This document shows positions 10,701-26,446 of a stretch of 64,000 nt of DNA, one piece after another. Source of the stretch: Bugula neritina (lineage: Eukaryota > Bryozoa > Gymnolaemata > Cheilostomatida > Bugulidae); the NCBI GenBank assembly GCA_964035545.1, contig OZ037765.1:33789004-33853003 (forward strand). Reading direction: 5' to 3'. Below the pieces are notes generated by a model. It was not told the origin of the DNA and did not search any database. It was given only the letters and a program-made list of their open reading frames with translations. The position numbers and the translations under genes were made by a program. Numbering within the stretch: position 1 is the first letter of the stretch; each line of letters starts with the position of its first letter.

Positions 10701-12183
10701 AGAATGACTAAAATGGGTGTCACAAGATTTTTTTATTTGCATTTAGCATTGAGGATAGATATAATTTTACACTTGACATCATTAAACTGCTTTTGCATTT
10801 TTGCACCAACTTAGCAAATTAAAAAGCTACGAAACTGCGTCATAGGATAAATAAGATTAAAATCATTGTGAAAACCTTTGGGGTCAAAAACTAGGGGGTG
10901 TCGCGAAGAATTCAATGCATGTATTTTAATTTAATTTCATAGTTATTTTTCAGTTTCTAGACATGCTGACTAATAAACCATATAATTTAAACTATTAAAA
11001 ACACTGTGAGCAATATTAACAAACAAAAATGTCTAAAAAATGTGAAAATAAAACTAAAAATCTTCTTGACACCCATTTTAGTAAAAACACCCACGAATGA
11101 CTAAAATGGGTGTCACTGTGTTTTTGCTTTAATTTTAGCTTTCTGGGCGGTTTTGGATACTATAAATTATGTCATGTTAAAACTTTTACTTGCTTTTACT
11201 AATCAAAATTATTAAAATTTTTAATACTTACAAATATTAGAAAAAAATTATAAAAACAAAACTAAGAACTAAGGGAAGATAACTCTAGGAGGTGTCACTG
11301 ATAGTTTCGGTTTTTATTATATTTTATTATTATTGTAAATTATTATTTAATACTACCGTCATTTAGAGTGAAACAGTTATTATATATTAGAGTTTTTTTA
11401 AAGTTTTGATCAACAACCAATTTAGCAACAAGAATTGCCAAAAAGCTAAAAAATAAAGCAAAAATCACTGTGACACCCATTTTAGTCATTCGTGGGTGTT
11501 TTTACTAAAATGGGTGTCGTGAAGATTTTTAGTTTTATTTTCACATTTTTTAGACATTTTTGTTTGTTAATATTGCTCACAGTGTTTTTAATAGTTTAAA
11601 TTATATGTTTCATAAGTTAACATGTCTATGATCATAACGATAACAGTAAAACTAGGTGAAAATTAAATTTTTGATGAAAAAAGATAACTCTTGATAAGTT
11701 CTATTTTCGTCATAATTATTTCAATTTTGTCATTATTTATTTATGTTTTTTAGTTTAAATGATTGTGAGATGTTCATTATTTACTGAAGAATAGTTTAAA
11801 AATGATTTCAATGGTTACAGCTGTCTAGAAATGTGAACATAAAACGGAAATTGTTCGCGACACCCATTTTAGTCATAAGGGGGGATTTTGACTAAAATGG
11901 GTGTCACGGCCCGCGACACCGGGTGGCCACCCATTTTAGTCACACCCGATTATAGAACATCTATTTCTAGCAATATAATTACAATAATCACGTTAAAGAT
12001 TAAACCTTTAAAATATGACTACCAAAATAGCTAAAACTGTTTACCTTCTTTGCAATCTCCACACCATGGGCTTCCATCATCTTTTCTTGTGGCAGAAAAA
12101 TATACGACAAGGTTATCAAGTTGAGCAATGTCAATAGCTTTTTGAAAATTTTCAATACCACATACTTCAGTTTGCTTCGACAT
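7704..12183 (-). CDS. TXNDC17: Thioredoxin domain-containing protein 17 (TRP14-like)
   Basis: Complete four-exon gene: 12045-12183 (ATG), 9305-9383, 8593-8671 and 7704-7772 (TGA). All borders are GT-AG with matching phases, giving 121 residues against about 123 in vertebrate TXNDC17. TXNDC17 is a cytosolic thioredoxin-fold disulfide reductase fed by thioredoxin reductase. Visible signatures are VVYFSATRKDDGSPWCGDC with the redox pair Cys-x-x-Cys near residues 41-44, ADPVVEAQL, an EYWK-like segment (YWKESP), and the cis-Pro region CLPTLMRWG before PERLGEDDC. The family's usual WCPDC centre is WCGDC here, a Pro-to-Gly change between the cysteines that should alter redox potential (inference). 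Introns are very repeat-rich: intron 1 (9384-12044) carries a 1.68-kb palindromic transposon and intron 2 is almost all minisatellite. The gene is divergent from TEKT1, whose ATG lies 1.06 kb away. Confidence 0.9.
8092..8572. repeat. Minisatellite in TXNDC17 intron 3 (about 34 bp unit)
   Basis: About 14 copies of a compound unit containing AATAGTACATGTACTACA and ATAATACAGTAATACT. It starts some 20 bases past the donor of the exon ending at 8593. Confidence 0.9.
8705..9298. repeat. Minisatellite filling TXNDC17 intron 2 (about 11/22-bp unit)
   Basis: Dozens of units of GTATAGAGTATATGATA type. It occupies nearly the whole 633-bp intron between exons 9305-9383 and 8593-8671, starting within about 6 bases of the donor. 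The 237-residue Tyr-His-Ile-Leu ORF across it is an artefact. Confidence 0.92.
9386..9545. repeat. Minisatellite next to TXNDC17 exon 2 acceptor (about 28 bp unit)
   Basis: Five to six copies of a unit close to AGAGTAACTCCGCAGTGAA. On the minus strand each unit ends in TTACTCTCTTG, and the last copy runs directly into the real acceptor TTACTCTCTTGCAG. The polypyrimidine tract is therefore tandemly repeated. Confidence 0.88.
10268..11947. mobile_element. Palindromic non-autonomous DNA transposon with 9-bp target duplication
   Basis: A 1680-bp inverted-repeat element in TXNDC17 intron 1. Ends are GGGTGTGACTAAAATGGG and its complement. The flanks are a perfect 9-bp direct repeat, GATTATAGA, at 10259-10267 and 11948-11956. 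A 9-bp duplication is typical of Mutator-like elements, so a MULE-derived foldback is the best guess. Inside are five short hairpins built from GACACCCATTTTAGTC and its complement at 10310-10356, 10684-10721, 11068-11114, 11472-11518 and 11859-11905, spaced 374-404 bp apart. No coding sequence was seen. Confidence 0.88.
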
Positions 12184-13241
12184 TGTTATTATTATAAGAA
12201 TAGTTTTATAGACTGTACAAAAGGTATATTATAACAATTTAGATGAGATTCCTGTGCAAATTAATGAAAACTGAAAGCAAAAAAGTTTAAGGGAGGAAAG
12301 TCCGTGCACGGATATAACATTCAGCCTTGACCTTAACCGAAACATGCGAGAGTTTTTGTTCACCCAATTACAATTACTTATACACACCAAGATCTTTTGC
12401 AAAAATAGCTTTCATTGGTTCGAACTTGTGTTTTGTATACCATGGATACAGGTTGCTAGGCTGTGAAAATATCATTTCTGTGAAAAGTAATAATATCGAA
12501 TTCATATCTCATAAACTGTCATTAAGGCATCAGAATTAGACGTTGTTAAATATTAAAATTAAGAAAATTTTGTTTTAAAACAAAAGGTAAGTTAAAACTA
12601 CTAATTGATTAATAAATTGCAGCTTATTATAAAACTATTGGTTTTACTATTAGTATAATTACTATGACTACTACTATTAGTATTAGTATTAGTATTACGA
12701 CTAAGGCTTCTAGTTAAAACTTAATCATAATGAATTGCAATCACTATCAGTATTATTTGAAGTTATAGTTATTACTTGTTGTGCTATTGGTAGTGCAATA
12801 ATAGTATGATTACTTGTATGACTATTATTTCCAGTTTTTTTGTAATTGTAAATCTATCAAAACTTATAACTTAGTAGTTTTAAAAGTTAAAATTATTATT
12901 TATAACACCTTAAAATTAGCCCAACTAAAAAATGTTAATTAATTTTTACCAACTTTCTTTGTTAATAACTATAAACAATTTCAATTGCAGTTTGAAAATT
13001 CAACAAAATAAAAAAATTAATAAAGCTTAAATTCTTATCAAAACATGAAATAAATACAAAAAAGTAAACAGTTTAAATTTATTACTATCAATTCCCTAGT
13101 AGAAGTATAACTACCTGTTACTATTACTGCACAAACTGTATATTAGGAAGTGCACAAATGTTACGTTTTTCTTTTTTAAAAATCATAATATAAACTTTAT
13201 GAATTATTAGTAAAATTGTATTAATAATACTTCTTTTGTAG
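12184..13241. promoter_or_regulatory. Divergent intergenic region, TXNDC17 / TEKT1
   Basis: About 1.06 kb separates the two start codons and presumably holds both promoters. It is AT-rich with no ORF I would call. A weak X-box-like half site (GTTGCTAGG) lies at 12452-12460. TTTTGTAG just before the TEKT1 ATG could be the acceptor of a 5' UTR intron. Confidence 0.45.
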
Positions 13242-16732
<3,491 letters not shown>

Positions 16733-17060
16733 GACTTTGAATATCGATAATATTTTTTCCTATCGATAAATTATATAAAAACACCACCAAATGCTATAGA
16801 ACTTAGGTAACACTACAGCTGCCAGTGTAAATAAAATCCGTTGTGGTGAGCTTGTATGGAAACTGTTAGAAGTAATTGATACATGAGATCAGCAAGACGG
16901 TATACTAGTATTCCAGTTTATTTATAAACTTTCCTAATATTTAACATCATTTTAAATAATTTATTTGAATTCTATTTCAATAAAATATTACGATTAGTTA
17001 AAAAGATATACATTATATCTACAAGCACAATAAATGAAGATAAAATCACAAAACAAATGT

Positions 17061-20000
17061 CTATGTAACAAACTTGATCATCGGGAACACCTTGTGAGCC
17101 GAGAAATCAAACTTCACCTTCCTCTTCACCTCCTTCTGCAGACTGTCGGCCAGTATTTTAGTAACAACCAGGTTATTTTTAGCAACACTAAGCATGGCCG
17201 CTGCCTCCTTGCTTCTCTTCCCCGCTTCATTGTCCAACACGCTGCGACACGTCTCAAAGTTGCTGTAGGACTGTCGCAGGAAGTCAACAGTGACGTAAGG
17301 GGGCGTGTCTTCTGTCACTCCGACGGCCTTGACATATGCCTCATAGCTCACCAGCTGAGGGAAGTGGACAGCAGCAAATGGAGAGAATCTGTGGGAGTAC
17401 CGTACCTGCAGAGTGGAAGAGATACACATGATGTCACTCGTATATTGAGACTATGCTTAGATATGATATGTTGCTAGATCTGTATGAGAAGAAAAATATA
17501 TTGTTGTGTTGAATATACAAGTAAATAGAATAATGTTTGGGTAGATAAATCTGACAAATTTCCGTAATAAATCCCGGGAATGTAATTCAACAAAGCAACA
17601 TCAACAAATCAGAGGAGTTGCACTCTTTTGAACATCTTCTATGCTGACACGAAAAACATTAATATAGATGTCTTTAGCAGAATAGACAAGTCTTTTTTAA
17701 AGAATGCATTTTGAAAACAGTTTTTCTACACAAAATAAAAAGATTGATGCATTTAAAATGTATTGCTGAATATTGAGAGAATTGGATAATATACTACAGG
17801 AAACAAATAGAAATACTAGATCTGAATTATTTTAGTATGAAAAATGTCAGTCTTTTTGCTATCACCATACAGTTGAGAAACATTAACCAACAGTGTATGG
17901 TGGGACAACTCTACTACTACTATTACTAGTACTACTACTACTAGTACTACAACTACTACTACAACTACCACTACCACTACCACTGCTACCGCTACCACTA
18001 CTACTAGTACTACTTCTACTACTACTAGTACTACTACTACTACTGCTACTACTACTACTAGTAGACAGAGAGACAACCTACCAGCTCGTTATCGAACTTG
18101 TAGTCTCCAGTGGTGGGTAACATGGCGGCCATCTTTAGTGCTGTGAGAAGACGATGTAACCCACCACACAGATGCTGCCTACACCTCACCAACAGCAACT
18201 CATCCTGGTGAATGTTTATCACACTCTTGGGCTTCTTTTGCTTGCCTTTCTTCTTGCCACTGCCAGCTACAGTCACATAATGCTGCCGATAAAGTAGAGC
18301 CAGCTCTCTTACATAACTATGCATGATGACTCTATATTTACTCATTCATGAACTGTGCCTCTCGCTGTATGCTGTCAACACACTCTTCCTGACATCACCA
18401 ATCACTAGACATACACATGTCACACTATACAGGTGCTCTACACTCTAGACCACAGCTGCTCTCTACTATAACTGTATTATATGACTATCGCATATTATGG
18501 CCCTGTGTTACTAACATACACCATACACTGTATACATACACATCATGTTATATAAATACTAACATTTACTATCCATGAAGTTGGGTTCGGCGAGGGATTT
18601 GTCCGCCCTGAAGAGAGAGGAAGTATTCCAGAGGAGGAGCACTTCAGAGAGATACCAGAAGACGTAGCCGTATTCCCGGACGTCGTATAGCTCCAGTTCC
18701 ATCCCCAGGACAAGGTAGTTGACCATACAGCGGGTGGTTAGGTACAGAGTCCACGTTCCTAGTCAGTATATATTATACAGTATTCAGTATATATTATACA
18801 GTATTCAGTATATATTATACAGTATTCAATATATATTATACAGTATTCAGTATATATTATACAGTATTCAGTATATATTATACAGTATTCAATATATATT
18901 ATACAGTATTCAGTATATATTATACAGTATTCAGCAAATATTATACAGTATTCAATATATATTATACAGTATTCAGTATATATTATACAGTATTCAGCAT
19001 ATATTACTGACCTACACAGCAGACGTACTGATACACAGCAAACTTACTTACATACAGTAGACGTACTTACATACTGCAGACGTACTTACATACAGCAGAC
19101 GTACTGATATACAGCAGACGTACTTACATACAGTAGACGTACTTACATACAGCAGACGTACTTACATACAGCAGACGTACTTACAAACAGCAGACGTACT
19201 TACACACAGTAGACGTACTTACATACAGCAGACGTACTGACCTACACAGCAGACGTACTTACATAGAGCAGACATACTTACATACAGTAGACGTACTTAC
19301 ATACAGCAGACGTACTTACATACAGCAGACGTACTTACATACAGCAGACATACTTACATACAGCAGACGTACTTACATACAGCAGACGTACTTACACACA
19401 GCAGACGTACTTACATACAGCAGACGTACTTACATACAGCAGACGTACTTACACACAGTAGACGTACTTACACACAGTAGACGTACTTACATACAGCAGA
19501 CGTACTTACATACAGCAGACGTACTTACAAACAGCAGACGTACTTACACACAGTAGACGTACTTACATACAGCAGACGTACTGACCTACACAGCAGACGT
19601 ACTTACATAGAGCAGACATACTTACATACAGTAGACGTACTTACATACAGCAGACGTACTTACATACAGCAGACGTACTTACATACAGCAGACGTACTTA
19701 CATACAGCAGACGTACTTACACACAGTAGACGTACTTACATACAGCAGACGTACTTACATACAGCAGACGTACTTACATACAGCAGACGTACTTACACAC
19801 AGTAGACGTACTTACATACAGCAGACGTACTTACATACAGCAGACGTACTTACATACAGCAGACGTACTGACACACAGCAGACGTACTTACACACAGCAG
19901 ACGTACTTACATACAGCAGACGTACTTACACACTGCACTGACCTACACCAGAGGCGACATGAGTCAGTGCCTTCTCTCCAAGTTTCTCTCTAATGATGGA

Positions 20001-22768
20001 GTCGATCACCGTATCGACCCTCTCTGCCTCCACCTGCAGTACTCCCAGCTCCTCTAACAGGAAGGCTAGTCTTTCACGCTGCCTCGCTCTCGTGTTACAC
20101 TTGGCAGCCAGCAAATTCTCCAGGACATGCGAGCTGCTGGCCAGAAAGGCAGGTAATACCAGCTTGTAGTGCTCGTGAGTGGCCAGGACAGACTTGAAGG
20201 CGGGATTTACCACCGGGGGACAACTGAACGACCTTAACTCATCGAGTATGAGTTCGGAAAGTTTTGTCTTGTTGAATACTTTGTTCGTCCCAGTAGGCAT
20301 ATAGTGGTACAACAATACCGACCTTACTAATATACTAGGATTCTGATTGGCTGTAAATTTATCAAAAAAGTCCATGACTTCAACGAGTCCGGTGATTGTT
20401 GGCATGGTGACAGCTAGCTGAAGATGGTCACATATTACGCAGAGCATGTTCATAGTCTCCTGTAAAGACATGAGCTGAATGGCTCGGGGGAAGCTGGGAG
20501 GAAGCAACCGGGAGGTCACAGTTATGTCAAAGGACGGTAAGTCTAAGGGATTTACAGGCGGCTCCGCTTTGCTTTCTTCTATCACAGATTTGACAAGATC
20601 TTGTAGCTTTTCTAGATTCTTCCTAAGAGCTTCGCTGGTCATTTGTGTACCTGGGCGGTCATTTACAAACAAGTTACTCAAAATATAGTCAATAGAATAA
20701 TATTAAGTTAATAATAGCAGACGTAGTAGGAGCAGACGTAGTAGTAGTAGCAGTAGTAGCAGCAAACGTAGTAGCAGTAGATGTAGTAGCAGCAGACGTA
20801 GTAGCAGCAGATGCAGTAGCAGCAGATGTATAAAAGGAGACGTAGTAGGGGCAGACGTAGTAGGAGCAGACGTAGTAGCAGCAGATGTAATAGGAGCAGA
20901 CGTAGTAGGAGCAGACGTAGTAGCAGTAGATGTAGTAGCAGCAGACGTAGTAGGGGCAAGTGCAGTAGCAGCAGATGTAGTAGCAGCAGATGCAGTAGCA
21001 GCAGATGTATAAAAGGAGACGTAGTAGGGGCAGACGTAGTAGCAGCAGATGCAGTAGCAGCAGATGTAGTAGGAGCAAACGTAGTAGCAGCAGATGTATA
21101 AAAGGAGACGTAGTAGGGGCAGACGTAGTAGGAGCAGACGTAGTAGCAGCAGATGTAATAGGAGCAGACGTAGTAGGAGCAGACGTAGTAGCAGTAGATG
21201 TAGTAGCAGCAGACGTAGTAGGGGCAAGTGCAGTAGCAGCAGACGTAGTAGCAGCAGATGCAGTAGCAGCAGATGTATAAAAGGAGACGTAGTAGGGGCA
21301 GATGTAGTAGCAGCAGATGCAGTAGGGGCAAATGTAGTAGCAGCAGATGTATAAAAGGAGACGTAGTAGGGGCAGACGTAGTAGGAGCAGATGTAGTAGC
21401 AGCAGATGCAGTAGCAGCAGATGTAGTAGGAGCAAACGTAGTAGCAGCAGATGTATAAAAGGAGACGCAGTAGGAGCAGATGTAGTAGGGGCAGTCATAG
21501 TAGGAGCAGATGTATAAAAGGAGACGTAGATGAACAAAGGAAGTGAGAGCAGTGGTAGTAAATGAAGTAGTTTTAAAAAAATTAAAACACAATAAAATTA
21601 GCAAAATGAGAATTAGTAAGTTAAGCAGATTTGCAAAGCTTTCTAAAACAGACAACTTGAAACAAATCTGCCACATCTGCTTTTTCAAGTTTAATACTTT
21701 TTTCAATATTCCAAACAAAGAAGACCAAATACAAAAATAATACATATAAAAAGAATCATTTTAAAAGAACAGAATTCCAGAATAGCTTTGCTGAATTTGG
21801 TGCAAAAATCAAAGAGTTCTAGACTGAATACCTGAATATCTAGACTGAGTACCTGAATATCTAAGTGTGAGTACCTGAATATCTAAACTGAGTACCTGAA
21901 TATAATTTAGACTGAGTACCTGAATATCTAGACTGAGTACCTGAATATCTAAGTGCGAGAAGACAGGAAATGAGCAGCTTGAGAATCCTGAGTCTCGTTA
22001 GCAGACGTTCCAAATGACTCAACTCCTTGCTGTCTGACTCAGTGGGTGACTCACTCTGCAGGTTTGACCTGAGGTGCCTCAGGCACTTACTCAGGTCATC
22101 TTCTGCTTCCTTCAACATACCTTGAGTGAGAAGAGTATCATGGTTAGTCACCACTATGACTCAGATGCAACTAGAGCCACTTGGTGGTTGCAGCCAGCAA
22201 CAACATGGACAACTTAAAACGCAAATTGACGGAGGCTGAGTGGTTGGAAAAGATTATGCTTACCCAGAGTTCTCTGTTCTGAGATAGAATCTGCCAGATG
22301 GAAACCGTGAGCAGACGGCTGAAAGTGCTCGTCTTCGTACACAGCCGTTGTAGTTATCACCTCCTTGCATATGGCTACCAGCTTGAGCACGCCCACACAG
22401 AACGCTTTCAGCACCCTGTCTTCTATTTTAGATGGATCGTGGAGGTACAGGTTGGTGAACACTGTCTGAGCCATGGATCCCCCTTCCAGCCAGGAAGTTA
22501 CGCAACATATCGTCCCGTCAAATATTGGTAACATCTCTTCATAGGTGAAACCAGAATATTTCAATTCTGTAACGCTCTTTTTCATTTGCTCATTCACGAT
22601 ATCCAACATACCGGAGTCCATTTTAGGATCCATCATTTCAAAAGCCGACATTGCCTCAAACAGACCGAAGTTATTGTCGTGAAGCAGCTCCCCCACTTTG
22701 AGTGCGCCACACGCATCTTTAAACTGATCGGTGACGTCATTCCACTTACTCTCCCCATTCAGCATCCT
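17061..22768 (-). CDS. NAA35: N-alpha-acetyltransferase 35, NatC auxiliary subunit (Mak10)
   Basis: Six minus-strand exons: 22264-22768 (ATG at 22768), 21941-22120, 19949-20650, 18570-18758, 18082-18384 and 17061-17405 (stop). About 740 residues against roughly 725 in vertebrates. NAA35 is the scaffold of NatC, which acetylates N-terminal Met before hydrophobic residues at the ribosome. Signatures are GELLHDNNFGLFEAMSAFEM followed by MDPKMDSGM, AQTVFTNLYLHDP, GMLKEAEDDL, RLLPPSFPR, TRARQRERLAFLLEE, MELELYDVREYGYVFWYLSE, a lysine-rich KKKGKQKKPK stretch, RYSHRFSPF, and the C-terminal FDFSAHKVFPMIKFV. An acceptor-like TTGCAG lies just before the first exon, so an upstream exon is possible. Exon 18082-18384 is open only if one base near 18340 is skipped; once removed, length and phase fit both neighbours. 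That is either a sequence error or a real frameshift. Four of the five introns are loaded with tandem repeats. Confidence 0.92.
17897..18062. repeat. Trinucleotide (ACT/AGT) microsatellite in NAA35 intron
   Basis: About 165 bases of ACT repeats with interspersed ACC, GCT and CTAGTACT steps between the exons ending at 18082 and starting at 17405. The poly-Leu and poly-Val ORFs are artefacts. It lies about 20 bases from the donor at 18081. Confidence 0.9.
18762..19010. repeat. Minisatellite abutting the NAA35 exon 4 acceptor (21-bp unit)
   Basis: Eleven or twelve copies of a unit close to TTCAGTATATATTATACAGT. On the minus strand the array runs straight into the acceptor TATACTGACTAG, whose first eight bases match the repeat unit. 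Confidence 0.9.
19012..19940. repeat. Long minisatellite with a donor motif in every unit (19 bp)
   Basis: Nearly fifty copies of a 19-bp unit. On the minus strand it reads GTAAGTACGTCTGCTGTAT, so each copy presents a consensus GTAAGTAC 5' splice site. It starts about a dozen bases inside the intron after the NAA35 exon ending at 19949. Confidence 0.92.
20703..21530. repeat. Higher-order minisatellite in NAA35 intron 2
   Basis: About 830 bases of GTAGTAGCAGCAGATGTA-like 9- to 18-bp units with an interspersed ATGTATAAAAGGAGACGTAG segment recurring about eight times. Its long ORFs (up to 345 codons, Thr-Ser-Ala or Leu-Leu-Arg repeats) exist because the unit is a multiple of three. I see no start, domain or splice support for any of them. 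Confidence 0.92.
21817..21955. repeat. Tandem repeat straddling the NAA35 exon 2 donor (about 21-bp unit)
   Basis: Six copies of a unit that on the minus strand reads GATATTCAG/GTACTCAGTCT. The first copy contains the last bases of the exon and its donor at 21941/21940, so the duplication crosses the exon-intron border. Most units are 21 bp, which keeps the reading frame open through several alternative donors. Confidence 0.88.
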
Positions 22769-22783
22769 TAGCACAGGCTGCAA

Positions 22784-25700
22784 TTATCAGAACATCGAAC
22801 TATATACGCATTGTAGATTATACAATATAATGTATATTTATTGTACATTATTGTAATATATATTATATTGTGCATCGCAACATTTGATTATATAACATAA
22901 GTTATATACCTTATTACCAAACACTTAGTAGATTCAACAACACATCTTGTGCCGTTGCAAAAAGCTCATTGAAAATAAATAGAATAAAATTAAATGACTG
23001 AAATATATATGTGTTACAATAAGAAGTTTATTGGCTGGGACACAACAGAAAGAATTTAGAGTTTACAATAATAACTGAGGTCATCAATTCATCACCACAA
23101 ATACTTTAAAAGCTACTTTTCTAGAGTTGCTAGTTAATTATTGAAAACTCACAACTATTTATTGATTGGTTAATATTTTATCATAGTGATGAGAAGCATT
23201 CAATGAAATATTTGAGTGTTAACAGAGTATACTTCGAATATCCCTGCAGTTTGAATATAATGACATCATGGTAGAGTTTCAAGACGTCCATAAACCATAT
23301 ATATAATGTATTAACAAATTACAACTTCAAAGAAACTGGCACAATAGACCACAGAATCATAACTAAATTATAACTTAACTAAATTTCAATATGTCTTTCT
23401 ATTTTTTATTCCTAAACTGAATGATTTAAAACTATCAATCGATAATTATTTACTAGAAATTAACCAAGCTGTTTTACAAGTACAATGCTGTAGTTACTTT
23501 CGTTCGAATCACTGAAATGCTGATTTATTTGAAAAACGGAGAATATTTTTATGAATTATTCACCAGAAACTGAAAATTCAACTTGAATAGTAAAAAGATC
23601 AGTTATAGGAATTTTAACATACGTTGGTATCAAATTAGTCTAAACTTTCTTAAAATGTTTTATTCGGAATTATATGCAATTTTATCAACTAAATTGACAT
23701 TGAAATTTTTATTGGTTGCATTTGAATCAAAATAATCATTGAAAAAACTATAATAACACACTGAATTACACTTAGTATAATTTATAATTCTAAATTATTA
23801 CAACAGATATAAGTATAACTCTATGACTACACAATCAAAAGTATAACATAAACTAAAATAGTAGAAAAATAAAACTACCTAAATTATAATTAATCAACAC
23901 AAACAAGCTAAAACTTTACTTTTGTAATCCAGTTTAATCTTGAGTGTGAAGTTTCACAGTTGGAAATTTATTACTATAATTTACTTTTTACCTATCAAAT
24001 AAAAATATTATTGCTAATGATCATTATTATATAACCTTAAATGATAATGTTAGTGATTTAGTTCAACATTATCAACAGCATTCAGTTACAGTGCAACTTA
24101 CACAGTCAATGTTACTGTCACTATGAATATGAGTAAAAGTAAGTATGAGTTACAGTACAATTTACGTTATCATTATCATCATGATGATCAATAAAAATAA
24201 ACATATCAAATTTGTATGATAAACAGCAGCAATACTATCATGAGTAGCGTCACACAGTCACAGTCTGAGTGACTATCAGGAGAAAGACAAAAACCTGACT
24301 AGGATAACGCTACTGGTAGTGGTAGCCATAGTATAACTATAAGTATTACATTTACTATTAGTATTACTATTAGTGTTACTATTATTAATACAAATATACT
24401 TACTGACACTAATGCCAATAGTAACAGTAAATGTAATACTCATAATTCATAGTGATAGTCATATTGAATTTGATATTAATATTCATATTGAATTATTCAA
24501 AACAAATATGACTGTCCACTATCTATCACTGCCAGTGATGATCATATTCATCATTTTATATTCTGACATGTTCATGTTGATGATCATAATGATAATGAAT
24601 ATGATACCCATATTATTATTCATTAATTGCTAGTATTATATTATGAATATCATAATAATTGTTGATATTATAATTAGGCCTTATACTTATACTTAGTCTT
24701 ACAGTTACTCTTATAGTTATACTCATAGTTACTAAATCTAATAGTGATAGTTATACAGTTAAACTTAATGTTATAGTTACCACTCGCTACTACTAGTACT
24801 TGTAGTAGTAGTACTACTACTACTACTAGTACTACAGTACAAGTACTAATACTACTAGGGAAGGAAGATAAAGTTCTATGATTACATATGAAAACTCATG
24901 ATTTCAAACAAAATCCCAACATTCAATTTCATTCGTAACAAAACTTCTTTTGTCAAAGTCTTGTCAACCTTGTAATGACATTGACAATTGACCTAGCTAA
25001 GTTACCTAATTAAGCGTTTCCTATAGTTTGAGCGTGCAACATCTTTAAAACAAAGTTGATTAGAAACTGGGTTATATAACAGGAGTTATCTTCCACTAAA
25101 TGTAACGATTCGCGTCTGTTGCAGCCTGCAGGTCTTTAAGCAGACCGCAATACTGTGGAATATAGACCATTGAAGAGCTTTAGAAACTAGCGTCTTTGAT
25201 GATAAAACTCATGAAAACAAATGAATAATGCAGTCAAACCTTCCAGCTGTTTAAACACTTAGGAAGCTTCACATCTGTTTCAGCTGTTTTACTAACTGCA
25301 TGACTACTTGCCTTTTTAAGTGCCTATAATCTATAAAAAAAAACCATTGCCCCAGAGTAATGTTTTCGATTCATGGTAAATAATAAAGAATTGATTTTGT
25401 GAGTAACTATGTTCATTACAGTTAACTGTTATAAGTTTTGCTGTTCTCAAAAGTAAAATTTTTTTATACACATTATTTTCCTAGCTGGATTATTTCCCAA
25501 GATCGCTAGCTTTCATAAGAATCCATTTTACCAAAGTCTAATTTTAATTTGATTAAAAATAAAGTTTAATTCAATCGAACGTGACTGAAATATTGTTAAG
25601 ATAAGCCTTTCAATATAATCAAAACAGCTCAAGACTTTTTGCCTACATAGTATGTACTTAATGCCCTTTGAGTTTCTTTAGAGCTTCACGTCATGGCTGT

Positions 25701-26440
25701 ATTGAATAGAGAGATGGTTTTTATATTGAAAAGTTGTTTTAGTCATTGAAATGTTTATAAACATCATTGATTAAATAGCTGATACAAAATCAAATACCTT
25801 TAGCCACTAGTAAACAAAAACTGTTGTCTATAGCCATTGTTTTTGTCATAACCTGAATTCATTGAGTTTTACACTTCAAATATTCACAACACAAATTTCA
25901 ATACAAACTTTGCACAAACCATTGAAATTAGGAACTCAACATTGTTTTATATAATTTATTAAGCAAGCATAAAAACATTTAGGTTCACAGTTTTTTGCAA
26001 TTAGTTTAGTCATTTAACTTTATTTCAAAAGTAAAATAAAGACTGAGGGTGGTAAAATCTGCGCCCCTCATATTGCATTAGTTGCAAAGTTTGAAGAGTC
26101 TGATTGTTTAACTTGCAATTCGCGTGTGATTGCAAGCAATAACCCCTACAGTGCACAATTTACACTATTTTAGCAACGCTGTATTTAATACAGGGAGCTC
26201 TTATTTGTTGTGGTGCTATAGTTGCACTGCTCAAAGTGGAGAACATTTTCCTCAGGTCCTCAAAGAGACGTATCAAGTACAGTATGTTACGGAAAGCTAC
26301 ACACATGTTTCTTGAGGTGAGGTTGCATCATATTTTATTACATAACAATTCCCCTGACAAGAAACTTCTCATCTCAAGTTAAATTGTGTGTGTGTGTGTT
26401 TCTAACTGATGATATTTAAGTCAGTGTAGTGATGAGTTAA
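22784..26440. other. AT-rich spacer upstream of NAA35, no gene seen
   Basis: Strongly AT-rich with scattered short irregular repeats, including ACT/AGT palindromic runs near 24787-24858. Short ORFs lack splice or domain support. It probably includes NAA35 promoter and 5' UTR sequence, but I could not point to an element. Confidence 0.6.
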
Positions 26441-26446
26441 CCTAGT

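Noticed and set aside
20689-21745. Long ORFs (up to 345 codons) of Thr/Ser/Ala, Leu/Arg or Cys/Tyr repeats
   Set aside because: They overlap in several frames of one minisatellite whose unit is a multiple of three. No start, splice or domain support, and the array lies in a NAA35 intron.
24787-24858. Regulatory palindrome made of ACT/AGT runs
   Set aside because: Low-complexity trinucleotide sequence that is palindromic by composition. Nothing nearby gives it a role.
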